Assembly (NCBI GenBank): GCA_002774365.1
Contig: PEYM01000128.1
Coordinates: 1-44,538 of the forward strand
Reading direction: 5' to 3'
DNA from: Candidatus Saganbacteria bacterium CG08_land_8_20_14_0_20_45_16
Lineage (GTDB): Bacteria; Margulisbacteria; WOR-1; O2-12-FULL-45-9
Length of the DNA: 44,538 nt
Below the pieces are notes generated by a model that had not been told where the DNA came from, searched no databases, and saw nothing but the letters and a program-made list of their open reading frames with translations. How positions within the stretch are numbered: position 1 is the first letter of the stretch; the number at the start of each line of letters is the position of its first letter. Shown here piece by piece: positions 14,878 to 24,310 of this stretch. Made by a program: the position numbers and the translations under genes.

Positions 14878-15990
14878 ATAAAAAAAACATTTGGACTGTT
14901 AATTTGTTTATGTTTATTGGTCACCGCCTCCCTGGCTCAGCAATTGATCGGCGCAAAGTCAAGCGGTATGGGCGGAGCAGGGGTGGCTAGTAGCACAGGG
15001 TTAACAGCAGTATATTACAACCCAGCCGGCCTCTTAAGCGGCAGCTCCACAGGGCTAAGGCTTTCGCTCGCTCCATCATATTCAGACTATCAAAAAGTAG
15101 CTGACGCTTTTAGTCGAGCCACTGATATTTCCACTTTTTTAACAGACAACTTTTCCAGTGAATTAGCAGCCAAAGGTAATCTCAACGCTTTGTTTGGCCT
15201 TAAATATAATAAGATCGGGCTCAGCGTCATGGCCCTACCACTGGGCAATTATGCCGCTGATACCCTGGCCAGTGATCAAACAATTTTTATTGAAAAAGGC
15301 GCGTTTGCCCTGCAAGCCAAAGCCGCCTATTCAATTCGTTATGATTATGTTTTAACCCTGGGGCGAACTTTTTCCCTGCCGATTTTGCCAGCTAACGTAG
15401 ACGCTGGGGTAAACCTTAAATCTATTAATGCTCTCTATGGTACTTTTGCCCCGGCTGCCCTGGCGACTTCAGCCCCATATACCACTGGGACCGGCAATGG
15501 GACAGCTTTTGATCTTGGCCTACGCACTAACCTTGAGGTCCCGATCTTGGGCTCAGCCGCGGTCGGAGTAACCATGCGAGACCTAGCTGGACAAATCAAT
15601 TACACTCGAAAACAAAAAACATATTATCTCAACAATCTTACTGGCACGGTCACTACTAGCGCGGATTCAGATTTAGTTGACAAAGCTGTGACGCTGGACA
15701 GCGTGACAGTCATTGGGATCACGGGCCAGCTGGGAACAATCAACCTCGGCTTAGCTGCTGATCTTGAGCTAGACAAAGCCGGTACTATCACCCACCTGGG
15801 CTTAGAGTACCCACTGCTGTCAGGTCTTATTCTGGCCAGGGCTGGCGTTATCTCTGGACCGACCACTTCAAAAACAACCTATGGCGCAAAATTTAATTTG
15901 CCGATTTTCAGCCTTGGCGCGGCTGGGATAATAGACAACAATGACAAGAGTGCTACTGCCTGGACTTTTGATATTGGTCTTGGGGACTAA
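14878..15990 (+). CDS. Outer-membrane beta-barrel protein (FadL/PorV-like), apparent ATA start
   Basis: About 371 residues. A classic signal peptide (KKTFGLLICLCLLVTASLA, cleavage before QQ) is followed by GMGGAGVASSTGLTAVYYNPAGL, the N-terminal motif shared by FadL, PorV and TraF-like barrels. The remainder alternates short amphipathic strands, consistent with a barrel; the last residues are FDIGLGD. Substrate is unknown. The start codon is unusual: AAAGGAG at 14864-14870 is followed seven bases later by ATA AAA AAA ACA, exactly where the signal peptide begins, and no ATG, GTG or TTG in frame fits. The upstream TTG at 14845 is inside the promoter. Either ATA is used, or the base is an assembly error for ATG. 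The lipoprotein gene follows 23 bases later. Confidence 0.85.
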   Translation: MKKTFGLLICLCLLVTASLAQQLIGAKSSGMGGAGVASSTGLTAVYYNPAGLLSGSSTGLRLSLAPSYSDYQKVADAFSRATDISTFLTDNFSSELAAKGNLNALFGLKYNKIGLSVMALPLGNYAADTLASDQTIFIEKGAFALQAKAAYSIRYDYVLTLGRTFSLPILPANVDAGVNLKSINALYGTFAPAALATSAPYTTGTGNGTAFDLGLRTNLEVPILGSAAVGVTMRDLAGQINYTRKQKTYYLNNLTGTVTTSADSDLVDKAVTLDSVTVIGITGQLGTINLGLAADLELDKAGTITHLGLEYPLLSGLILARAGVISGPTTSKTTYGAKFNLPIFSLGAAGIIDNNDKSATAWTFDIGLGD

Positions 15991-16013
15991 GTTTAATTAA
16001 AGGAAGTGAAAAA

Positions 16014-16784
16014 ATGAAAAAAACACTTGCACTCAGTTTAATTATTTTCGTCGCTGTTTTATTAGCTGTAGGTTGCGCGTCAACCACTTCATCATCAGAA
16101 AAACTGTTAAGCGATACGGCAGCTGCCGTCAATGCTGACACAGCCGCGAGTCTGGCCCAAACCATTAATAAATCTATGGCAACTTGGGCCCAAACTGGCA
16201 CTGTCAGCGGGACCGTTGTCAGTAGCGAGGTCAAAGCCGCTGCGCTTGGAGATTTTTCAGTGGTTACTGGCCCAGACACCAACAGCTATTATCATGTCAC
16301 TGAAGAGGTCAGCACTACCAGTGGGACATATGAAGTCGATCTCCACGTTAAGCTGGTCAAAGATGGCTCTGATCAAGTTACTGACACGTATATTTATGGG
16401 ACTTTAAGTTTATCTGCCATTGTCGGGACCTCAAACTTTAGTTACACCATGACTTTTGGTAGTGGCGTTTCTGATCCCTACCATGGGACAGCCACCTGGT
16501 CAGGCGCTGATCTTGCGTCAATCGGTGCTTCTGGCCCCTTAAGCCTGAGCATCACCACTAATGACGGGACAACAACGCATACCACCGGCCTGACTTTGAT
16601 CATGTCCAGCTTTTCCCTCTCTGTCACCAGTGGCGCCGACTATCCAACTGGCACCATTAGTATTACCCTAACCTATGATGAGACAGCAGATTCTAACACT
16701 TACACTATTACCTTTAATGGGACCAATACCGCTACCGTCACCTATGGCACCGACACAACCACTATCACGCTGCTTTCAACTTAA
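16014..16784 (+). CDS. Predicted lipoprotein, unknown function
   Basis: A 256-residue exported protein. The signal peptide MKKTLALSLIIFVAVLLAVG ends at Cys21 (AVGC, close to a lipobox), so lipidation is likely. Residues 30-60 are helical and Ala-rich. The rest is Thr/Ser/Gly-rich and strand-forming (for example YEVDLHVKLVKDGSDQVTDT and TITFNGTNTATVTYG), suggesting a beta-sandwich or barrel-like domain. No family was recognised. AAGGAAGTG lies six bases before the ATG. The gene follows the barrel protein closely and precedes a strong terminator, so the two form an operon and may work together in the outer membrane. Confidence 0.8.
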   Translation: MKKTLALSLIIFVAVLLAVGCASTTSSSEKLLSDTAAAVNADTAASLAQTINKSMATWAQTGTVSGTVVSSEVKAAALGDFSVVTGPDTNSYYHVTEEVSTTSGTYEVDLHVKLVKDGSDQVTDTYIYGTLSLSAIVGTSNFSYTMTFGSGVSDPYHGTATWSGADLASIGASGPLSLSITTNDGTTTHTTGLTLIMSSFSLSVTSGADYPTGTISITLTYDETADSNTYTITFNGTNTATVTYGTDTTTITLLST

Positions 16785-16804
16785 GCCCTCTGACTCTTTT
16801 ACTA

Positions 16805-16838
16805 GCAACCCTGTTTAAAACGCAGGGTTGCTTTTTTA
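16805..16838 (+). terminator. Rho-independent terminator
   Basis: Stem GCAACCCTG (16805-16813) pairs with CAGGGTTGC (16823-16831) across a nine-base loop, followed by six T residues. It closes the barrel-protein/lipoprotein operon. Confidence 0.92.
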
Positions 16839-16918
16839 TCCTCGCTAAGCTATATTTTTGCCATGGCTAATCATGGCTGCAAACTAATCCCCAACCCACT
16901 GTCGGAGGCACATTTGTA

Positions 16919-19900
16919 ATGAAACGTGCTTGGCTGGTTTGCTTCTTAGTTGCTATCTCATTATTTTGTTCGGGTTTTTCCTTCAGAGAATGGCAAAGTT
17001 CGCTCTACGAAAAGATCAAGCAAGAAACAATCAATGGCTTAGAACAAAACTTTAACACCAAGCTAACTATTGGCAAGGCCAATGGCTTGATCTTAGGACA
17101 AATTAGTTTTGATGACGTGGTCATCCCTAGTTATGCTTCGGCCAAAAAAGTTTCAGTCAATTACAACCTCTTCAAACTTGCTTACTACAAAGATGTTGTC
17201 CCTGCCATTACCCAAATTATTGTAGACAACGCCACCATTAATATTAAGCGCCAAAAAAACAATCAGCTAAGTGTCGCCTCCTTGCTGCGGCCCAATGTGC
17301 CGGGCGCCGCGCCCCCGCCCCTTTTCCAAGGCAAAATAATTTTTACTAACTGTCGGGTCAACTACCAAGATGAGCTTGGTTTTCGCAGCCAGGCTGGGCC
17401 TTTTCAGGCAAGTTTGGCCAACCTCAAAGGTGAGCTAAATTTCCAGGCCAAAGACAAGCTCTATTTTTCTCTGGCCGCCACCCCTGACCAAGGGAAAATC
17501 AGTTTTTCGGGCTATAACAACTTGGCCACACCAGACTACAAAATAAAAATCTTAGCCCAGGACCTTAACGTGTCCAGCTGGGGCAACTATGCTGTGTCCT
17601 TTGCCCCCCTGGTCTTTTCTGCTGGCAGCACCAGCTTTAAGGCTGAGCTTGGCCCACCCGTGAAAAAAAACTGGCCAGTTAGTTTCTCTGGCAACTTTAA
17701 CCTGAAGCAAGTTAGCGCCAGCTTATTTGATTATCATTGCCAAAACACCAGTGGCAAAGTTATCCTAAAAGACGACCAGCTTAAGTTCCAAGGGTTTTCT
17801 CCGCAAATTGGCTCAATAAAATCCGTGCTTGACGGAACTTTGGCTGGTTTTGGCCAGCAGTCCATTGACCTTAAAGTAAAAATTAAAGCCGCCCAATTAA
17901 AAGAGCTACTACACTTATTTCCCCAAACAGATAAGCTGGCGGTCAGCGGCTCAGGCGATGCTGCTCTGCAAATTACCGGTAAACTGCCAAACCCAAAAAT
18001 ATCAGGCAGCTTTGATCTCAATAACAGCAGCTTTCTTCAACAAACCTTTAGCGCTCACGGCAACCTAACCTATAAACACCCGCAACTATTAATTGAGCTC
18101 AAGGGCCTCTCTCTCTATCAAGGAATAGCCACTGGCCAATGCGCGCTCGATTTTAGCCAGGCAGTCCCTGACCTTAAAGCCAAGGTCAAGCTCAGTCAAC
18201 TAAATTTGACTAGTGTCGCTCAAAATGTCCCGGGAGTTGTGGGTTTTATTAACGGTGAGCTTAACCTGAGCGGCTCGGTTGATCATTTAAAAGGCCAGCT
18301 CCAGACCAACCTCTCTAAGGCCCAGCTTCTGGGCCAGCCGCTGCAAGCAGTCTCGCTCTTATTTGCCATTAAAAACGGTGATGTTGATATTGAAAAATTT
18401 TCCGCCACCTCTCAAATAGCTAGTCTTGGGGCCAATGGCAAGATCTCAACAGACCTGTCTTTTGCTATGAGCGCGGAAGCAACGGGGATCAAGCTCTCTG
18501 GCCAAGGCTTGCTGGGCCCAATGCAAGCCTTGGTTGAACTTTTTAAAGGAACTGTCAAAGGCAAGTTTGATGACCAATTCTTTGCTTCACCCTTAAAGAA
18601 CCTAAGCGCGCAAGGGAGCGTCAGCCTAAAACAAGGCCGGATCGGTGAGCAGTTGTTTGACCGGGCAGCTGGCGAGCTAACCATGGGCAGCGGCCAGATC
18701 AGTGTGCAACACGTTGTTTTTGAGCAAGGACAAACCGTAATCAATGTTTCCGGTCATACGGGGCTTGGGACTTTAACTGACCTTGACATTACAAGTCAAA
18801 ATTTTAAGCTTGAAGACCTAAAAATACTCAACTATCTTTTGCCGGAAGAACTAAAAGATCCTTTAGGCTCAGCCACAATAAGGATCAACCTTAGCGGCCA
18901 GCTGCCAGAAACCACCCTCACCTCACTGGACTCGCTCTTTGATTTAAACGCTAGCGGCGAGGTCAGCTTAAAAAATGCCCAACTAGCTGGGACTTTTTTC
19001 CCTACGGCCAACCTTAATTTTTACTGGCACAACCATCAGCTCTCTCTGCCAAACTGTTCGCTAACAACTGCTAATTCCCAACTTGCCTTTGGCTTTGCTG
19101 TCAACGATCAAAAGGAGTTAACAGGATCAGCTAAGGGAATAATCGACCTCAATGATTGTCGAAAATTAACAGAAAAATATGGCCGATTCAAAGGGATCCT
19201 TGGCTTAAGCGCTCTCTTAAGTGGTAAGATCAGCTCCCTTGAGGTCTCCAGCCTGTTCTGGGCAGAAGATTGCCAATATAACAGTCTTAAGTTTGACCGA
19301 ATCAAGGGGCGCCTGGATTATTCGCAAAACCATTTGCGCTTGCCTGAACCGCTCGAGCTCTATCGAGATAAAGATGAATATCAAGTGACCGGAGCAATCA
19401 ATTTTGACCCGCTACAGCCAGAGGCAACCACCCTGGCTATCTCGCTCAACATCATTAAGGCGGGGTTACTGTCCAGCTTTGATTTTTATCAAGAGCTGCA
19501 AGGCGAAATCGCTAGAAAAATATCACCGCAGGCCAGAAACGGCAAAGTCACGCTTGATCTAGGCTCAATAACTTTGCCAAAACTGCTGTCGCCAGGAAAA
19601 AGAGCCGACCGCCAACTCTATTCAGAACAAGTTAAGCGCCACTCTTTACTCAAGCGCTGGCAACAGCTTAGTCAACCAGCCGCCAACGCCCCTGTTTCTG
19701 CTGGTAAATCAGAAAAGGTTGGGGGAGAACTGAGCGGCAAACTTCAACTTAGTGGCCCGGTCGCCAACCTCTCTGGCAATCTGACCGCTGAGGTTAAGAA
19801 CGGTTATTACCAGAACTTTACTTTTGACAAGATCAGCACCCGGTGTTTCCTCCACAACCAGACTCTGCAGATCACTAAGTTAGAACTGCAAAAAAGACGA

Positions 19901-21820
19901 GGCAAGCTAACTGCCCAGGGACAAATCGACTTTAACGGCCAGCTTAATTTAGCGCTCACAGGGGAATCTTTTTCTTGGGAGATCATGCAAGCCTTTTTTG
20001 ACAATGACCTTAAGGGGTCGTTTAATCTGAAAGCCTTGGTCCAGGGACAGCTTAGTGACCCTGATTTTTCTGCCTCGCTCGTCAGCCAAAAAACCACCCT
20101 GGCTGACCTTGAGTTTGACCAACTCGATCTCTGGCTTAACAAAAAAGGCCCCACGATCACCCTGAATAATCTGACTCTATCAGAAAATGACCAGCACTCA
20201 AAAATCTCTGGCTCCTTATCCACCGCGGCCAACGGGCCAATTGACCTGACCCTGGCCTTAAAGGACAAAGCAGTCGGCTTGCTCAATCTTTTTACTAGCG
20301 AGATCAAATGGGAAACTGGGAAGGCTGCCCTCAACGCCAAAATTGGTGGCAGCCGAGAAAATCTGGCGATCAATGGTTCGCTCGAGTGTGAACAAGCCAC
20401 TATTTATATTAAAGCTCTACAATCACACGTTCACGATCTCAAAGGCTCAGCCCGCCTTGAAAACAGCCAGTTAAAGATCAAACAGCTTACCGGTATCTGG
20501 CAAGGCAGTCACACCAAAGCATTTCCTAATTTCATTGGCCTAGCTGGCAACATTGACCTAACCAGGAGTTTTGCGGCCAAAGGTTTTGTTACTGTTTCCC
20601 TGGTCATGACCCCAACCCAATATTATGTTGACCTGGAAAATTTATACACAGGCGTAGTTAAGATCAATGAGGCCTCGCTCTCTGGGCCATTTTATTTTAA
20701 TCTTAGCCAGGCCCCCACCCTCAAGGCCAACGTCGAAATAAACAACGCCCTTATTACCATTTCCCCCAAATCAAGCGACAATCAACCCCTCCCACTCGGA
20801 CTTGACCTTGATCTTAAACTAGCCAAGAACACCTACGCGATTATGGGTGATGTCGCCACCTTAGATTTAAGTAACATTTTTATGAATCTAGAGCTGGCCA
20901 GCGACCTGATAAAGATCAGCGGGACCCTGGCCCAGCCTCAATTAATGGGACCAATTGTGTTAAAGCGTGGCACAGTCACAATTTTCAATCGGGAGTTCTC
21001 GCTCTTGCAACCAGAGCAGCAAGGAAAATTCTTTTCTTTTGAGTCAGGCAAGATCAATCAAAACACTGCTCGGTTTGAGGGGAATGAAAACAGCGCTGGC
21101 ACCGCACCAAATATAAATATTACCGCTAAGGTTGAGGTGGAAAACATTGAAGAAAACAGCCTTACCCAAGAGCTCAGCCGGAAAAAGGTCATCATTGTCT
21201 CCCACCTTAATGGGATGCTGGGTACCAGCGACAAAGAATCAGGGTTGGCAGTGAGCTTTGACAGCTTTGTCGAGGATAAAAGCAGTGGCACTTCGATCTT
21301 TAAGCCAGCTGATTACAGCGAACAGGAGATCAAGGTTATGCTTTTGCCTGATTTTATTAAGTCTTTGACCGGGATCAACAAAGGGGAAAAAAGCCAGATT
21401 GACACCAACGTGGTCCTAACTGACTATTTAAGCAGCCGTTTTCAAACCTTGGTTTTTCGCGGGGTTGAAAGGGAACTGGAACAAAAGTTGGGCCTAGAAA
21501 GCTTGACCCTAGAATATAACTTTGGCAAAAGAATGCGCCAGGAGCTAGGGATAAAAGACAGCAGCTCCTTGGTCCAACAGCCTGACTTGCGGGTTGGTTT
21601 TGTCAAAGGTTTTTTTGATAAACTTTACATTGATCTGCGCTATTCGCAAACCCTAGCTAGTGAGGGGTCTTCATTTGATGAAACATCACTGGACACCCAG
21701 ATCACCTATAAATTAAGTTCTATTTGGTCTATAATATACTACCTGGAACAGCCAACTTACCAAGAGATCACCCAGCAGTACAAAAAAGTTACGCTGCAAA
21801 TGGGCTTTTCATTTTGGTAG
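16919..21820 (+). CDS. tamB: Translocation and assembly module protein TamB (DUF490/AsmA-like)
   Basis: A 1633-residue protein anchored by an N-terminal hydrophobic segment (residues 3-21) and otherwise built from long runs of amphipathic strands. This is the AsmA/TamB architecture, a lipid-channelling beta-taco spanning the periplasm. Early repeats (IGKANGLILGQISFDDVVIP) have the AsmA character. The C-terminal DUF490 domain is visible near residues 1330-1620, with ISGTLAQPQLMGPIVLKRGT, VTIFNREFSLL and the ELGIKDSSSL region. Such proteins help insert outer-membrane proteins or move phospholipids. GGAGG lies upstream of the ATG at 16919. An Omp85 gene follows 69 bases later, the usual TamA/BamA partnership. 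Confidence 0.9.
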   Translation: MKRAWLVCFLVAISLFCSGFSFREWQSSLYEKIKQETINGLEQNFNTKLTIGKANGLILGQISFDDVVIPSYASAKKVSVNYNLFKLAYYKDVVPAITQIIVDNATINIKRQKNNQLSVASLLRPNVPGAAPPPLFQGKIIFTNCRVNYQDELGFRSQAGPFQASLANLKGELNFQAKDKLYFSLAATPDQGKISFSGYNNLATPDYKIKILAQDLNVSSWGNYAVSFAPLVFSAGSTSFKAELGPPVKKNWPVSFSGNFNLKQVSASLFDYHCQNTSGKVILKDDQLKFQGFSPQIGSIKSVLDGTLAGFGQQSIDLKVKIKAAQLKELLHLFPQTDKLAVSGSGDAALQITGKLPNPKISGSFDLNNSSFLQQTFSAHGNLTYKHPQLLIELKGLSLYQGIATGQCALDFSQAVPDLKAKVKLSQLNLTSVAQNVPGVVGFINGELNLSGSVDHLKGQLQTNLSKAQLLGQPLQAVSLLFAIKNGDVDIEKFSATSQIASLGANGKISTDLSFAMSAEATGIKLSGQGLLGPMQALVELFKGTVKGKFDDQFFASPLKNLSAQGSVSLKQGRIGEQLFDRAAGELTMGSGQISVQHVVFEQGQTVINVSGHTGLGTLTDLDITSQNFKLEDLKILNYLLPEELKDPLGSATIRINLSGQLPETTLTSLDSLFDLNASGEVSLKNAQLAGTFFPTANLNFYWHNHQLSLPNCSLTTANSQLAFGFAVNDQKELTGSAKGIIDLNDCRKLTEKYGRFKGILGLSALLSGKISSLEVSSLFWAEDCQYNSLKFDRIKGRLDYSQNHLRLPEPLELYRDKDEYQVTGAINFDPLQPEATTLAISLNIIKAGLLSSFDFYQELQGEIARKISPQARNGKVTLDLGSITLPKLLSPGKRADRQLYSEQVKRHSLLKRWQQLSQPAANAPVSAGKSEKVGGELSGKLQLSGPVANLSGNLTAEVKNGYYQNFTFDKISTRCFLHNQTLQITKLELQKRRGKLTAQGQIDFNGQLNLALTGESFSWEIMQAFFDNDLKGSFNLKALVQGQLSDPDFSASLVSQKTTLADLEFDQLDLWLNKKGPTITLNNLTLSENDQHSKISGSLSTAANGPIDLTLALKDKAVGLLNLFTSEIKWETGKAALNAKIGGSRENLAINGSLECEQATIYIKALQSHVHDLKGSARLENSQLKIKQLTGIWQGSHTKAFPNFIGLAGNIDLTRSFAAKGFVTVSLVMTPTQYYVDLENLYTGVVKINEASLSGPFYFNLSQAPTLKANVEINNALITISPKSSDNQPLPLGLDLDLKLAKNTYAIMGDVATLDLSNIFMNLELASDLIKISGTLAQPQLMGPIVLKRGTVTIFNREFSLLQPEQQGKFFSFESGKINQNTARFEGNENSAGTAPNINITAKVEVENIEENSLTQELSRKKVIIVSHLNGMLGTSDKESGLAVSFDSFVEDKSSGTSIFKPADYSEQEIKVMLLPDFIKSLTGINKGEKSQIDTNVVLTDYLSSRFQTLVFRGVERELEQKLGLESLTLEYNFGKRMRQELGIKDSSSLVQQPDLRVGFVKGFFDKLYIDLRYSQTLASEGSSFDETSLDTQITYKLSSIWSIIYYLEQPTYQEITQQYKKVTLQMGFSFW

Positions 21821-21889
21821 ATGGGTAGAAAATAGGAGCCAAAAACACAGCTTCAAAACAATAAAACAGTTACCAGAAAGGGGAAATTA

Positions 21890-23611
21890 ATGATCAAGAT
21901 ATTCAAAAACAAAAGCAGAGTTTCCGGTCTGATCTTAGCGTTTTCTTTTTCTCTTTGCCTCTTTTCCCTGCCTAGCCAGGCCCAAGCCAGTCCTTTACCC
22001 AAAAACCAAGTCGCGCTCCCCCAGGTAATCAGCGCTATCAAGATCAGCGGTAACCAAACAATTTCCAGTAATAAGATCATGGATGTAATTTTTAGCCGCG
22101 TAGGTGATTCATTAGTTGACGAAAAGATCAACTCTGACCAAAAAGCTATCTATGGCCTGGGTTATTTTGCCGATGTTTCGGCTGACCTAGCCGCTGACAA
22201 AAATGGGACGATCGTTACTTTTAAGGTCATAGAAAACCCGCGTCTAGACAAGATTATTATTGACGGCAACTCAGTTTATAGTACCGCTGAAATTAGCGCC
22301 ATGCTTTCCAGCAAACAAGGAGAGATCCTCAATTTCAAGAACCTGCAAGATGATATTGAAAAGATCAATACTAAGTACAAAGCCGCTGGCTATATGTTGG
22401 CCAGGGTAGTCGATGTTAAAACAGATGAGGCCGCTAAGCAGTTGCATTTTAAGATCACCGAAGGCCGGGTAGAATCAATCACTCTCGACGGCAATGAACA
22501 AACTCAAAATTATGTTATCCTGCGCGAGCTTGATACGGTCCCAGGCTCGGTCGTAAATGAAAACACCCTTAAAAAAGACCTGCGTCGGGTCTTTAATTTA
22601 GGCTTCTTTTCCGAAGTAAACCCTAGTTTTGAGCCGGGCACAACCAAGGACTCTGTCGCCCTGGTCCTTAAAATAAAAGAGAGCCGGAGCAGCACGATCA
22701 ATTTTGGCGGCGGCTATGGCGAGCGCGACGGCTGGTTTGGCTTTATAGACCTGTCGATCAACAACCTTTTTGGCACAGCCCAGGGCATGATGATCCGCGG
22801 TCAGTCAGGCCAACAGCTGACTACCTATCAATTTAAATATTATAACCCTTGGTTTATCCCTGACAAATTAGGCAAGCGCGCCGCTTTTACTTTTAAGCGC
22901 TGGTACACGATCGGCCGTGATATCTATTTAACCGATCAAGACGGTATTTACAATGGCTTTGAGGTTTCATTGGGCCGGCCGTTCCTAGAAAACTACAATA
23001 TCGCTTGGAGCTTGGGGAGTGAATTAGTGACCCCCCACAACAATGCCACCTTCGAAGCTTATCAATCTGACACAGTGGGCTTGACCTTTTCCTATGATAC
23101 GAGGGACTATATACTTAACCCCAAAGAAGGCCGTTTCTATTCTCTGGCCTTTAAACAAGGCTGGAAATATTCGTCTGGCAACTCCTCTTTCTTTAAAATG
23201 GGGCTTGATCTAAACCATTATTATTCTGTCTACGAAAACCAGGTGCTGGCTACCCATATCGGCTCTGGGATTGGGTTTGGCGATATCCCTGTTGGTGAAG
23301 AATACTGGGCTGGCGGCGCGAATACCATTCGCGGCTACAACCCATCTGAAGCCAAAAAAGGGACCCGCAAAATTATCACTAACATTGAGTACCGCCTTGA
23401 TTTTTCAGACATGTTCCAAGGCGTGTTTTTCTTTGATTGGGGCGATGCCTGGTACAATGGCGCACCTGTTCCAGCCAACTTTATCAGCGGTTGGGGGCCA
23501 GGGGTGCGGATCAATACCCCATTGGGCCCGATCCGGCTTGATTGGGGCGTCCCAGGAGGCAAGACCTTTGGTGAAGGGGTAATGCATTTTTCCATTGGAC
23601 AAGCTTTCTAG
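21890..23611 (+). CDS. bamA: Omp85-family outer-membrane assembly factor (BamA/TamA-like)
   Basis: A 573-residue outer-membrane protein. The signal peptide ends in SQAQA, followed by three POTRA domains (roughly residues 45-115, 116-190, 191-265; each begins with a strand such as ISAIKISGN, LDKIIIDGN, VESITLDGN) and a C-terminal barrel. The barrel contains GGGYGERDGWFG, the conserved loop motif TIRGYNP (cf. VRGY), and ends in HFSIGQAF with the terminal Phe expected for Omp85 proteins. The three-POTRA layout is found in TamA and cyanobacterial Omp85 alike, so BamA or TamA function is not separable here; adjacency to tamB fits both. AAGGGGA precedes the ATG. rsmG follows 17 bases later. Confidence 0.88.
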   Translation: MIKIFKNKSRVSGLILAFSFSLCLFSLPSQAQASPLPKNQVALPQVISAIKISGNQTISSNKIMDVIFSRVGDSLVDEKINSDQKAIYGLGYFADVSADLAADKNGTIVTFKVIENPRLDKIIIDGNSVYSTAEISAMLSSKQGEILNFKNLQDDIEKINTKYKAAGYMLARVVDVKTDEAAKQLHFKITEGRVESITLDGNEQTQNYVILRELDTVPGSVVNENTLKKDLRRVFNLGFFSEVNPSFEPGTTKDSVALVLKIKESRSSTINFGGGYGERDGWFGFIDLSINNLFGTAQGMMIRGQSGQQLTTYQFKYYNPWFIPDKLGKRAAFTFKRWYTIGRDIYLTDQDGIYNGFEVSLGRPFLENYNIAWSLGSELVTPHNNATFEAYQSDTVGLTFSYDTRDYILNPKEGRFYSLAFKQGWKYSSGNSSFFKMGLDLNHYYSVYENQVLATHIGSGIGFGDIPVGEEYWAGGANTIRGYNPSEAKKGTRKIITNIEYRLDFSDMFQGVFFFDWGDAWYNGAPVPANFISGWGPGVRINTPLGPIRLDWGVPGGKTFGEGVMHFSIGQAF

Positions 23612-23628
23612 CGCTAACGCGCCAGAAA

Positions 23629-23663
23629 ATGACAAATGTCAAATTACAAATGACAAATGATGG
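23629..23663. repeat. Heptamer array ATGACAA x5 at the rsmG start
   Basis: Units ATGACAA, ATGTCAA, ATTACAA, ATGACAA, ATGATGG in perfect 7-base phase. The array supplies both candidate start codons of rsmG (23629 and 23650). Confidence 0.9.
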
Positions 23664-24297
23664 TAAACTGTTTGATATTTACCTAGCCGAGCTGATTGAG
23701 TGGAACAAAAAATTTAATCTAACTGCGATCACAGGTCCTGACGAGATAAGAAAAAGGCATTTTGAGGACTCCTTAGCCCTTCTCTCTCACTTCTCACGAT
23801 TCACCTCTCACTGTTCACTGATCGACATCGGCACTGGCGCTGGCTTCCCAGGCCTCCCCTTAAAAATCGCTTGCCCAGAGATCAAGCTCACCCTAGTTGA
23901 AGCCACTAAAAAGAAGATTGAATTTCTCAAACATATTGTTAACGTCCTTGGCCTAGAAGGGGTTGAGATAATTTGGGGCAGGGCTGAAGACATTGTCAAA
24001 GATAAACGCGAGCAATTTGACCTCGCTGTTGCCCGAGCTGTGGCCGAGCTAAGGGTTCTAGTTGAACTGTGTCTCCCTTTTGTCAAGGTTGGCGGGCTTT
24101 TTATCGCTTACAAAGGAGCAAAAGCAAAAGAAGAAATAAAAGCCGCTACAAATGCCATCAAAATACTTGGCGGCGAGGAGCCGATCCGCCGTGGCGGATC
24201 AGGCTCCGAAGTGTCATTAATAATAATTAAAAAAGTAACTAAGACCCCGCCAAAATATCCCCGCCGCCCTGGAGTCGCCAAGAAAAGACCCCTGTGA
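23629..24297 (+). CDS. rsmG: 16S rRNA (guanine-527-N7)-methyltransferase RsmG
   Basis: A 222-residue SAM-dependent methyltransferase acting on 16S rRNA G527. The conserved start WNKKFNLTAI (residues 25-34) is followed by the SAM motif LIDIGTGAGFPGLPLKIA, the acidic strand end LVEATKKKIEFLKHIV, and the DLAVARAVAELRVLVELCLPFVK segment. The C-terminus is basic (PPKYPRRPGVAKKRPL). The first codons and a loop before the SAM motif (SHFSRFTSHCSL) are each encoded by 7-base repeat arrays; the second lies between the conserved 'RHFEDSLALL' and 'IDIG' elements. An internal ATG at 23650 is an alternative start. No Shine-Dalgarno is visible, because the repeat occupies the start. The rsmG-parA-parB order is common in bacteria. 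Confidence 0.95.
   Translation: MTNVKLQMTNDGKLFDIYLAELIEWNKKFNLTAITGPDEIRKRHFEDSLALLSHFSRFTSHCSLIDIGTGAGFPGLPLKIACPEIKLTLVEATKKKIEFLKHIVNVLGLEGVEIIWGRAEDIVKDKREQFDLAVARAVAELRVLVELCLPFVKVGGLFIAYKGAKAKEEIKAATNAIKILGGEEPIRRGGSGSEVSLIIIKKVTKTPPKYPRRPGVAKKRPL
23787..23821. repeat. Heptamer array TCACNNN x5, inside rsmG
   Basis: Units TCACTTC, TCACGAT, TCACCTC, TCACTGT, TCACTGA in perfect phase, encoding a loop between conserved RsmG elements. Confidence 0.9.
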
Positions 24298-24303
24298 TAT
24301 AAT
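24295..24303 (+). promoter_or_regulatory. Extended -10 promoter of parA
   Basis: TGA-TATAAT at 24295-24303, inside the end of rsmG; a -35-like TCGCCA lies 17 bases upstream. The parA ATG is at 24311, eight bases past the -10, so a leaderless parA mRNA is predicted. Confidence 0.6.
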
Positions 24304-24310
24304 AACCTCT

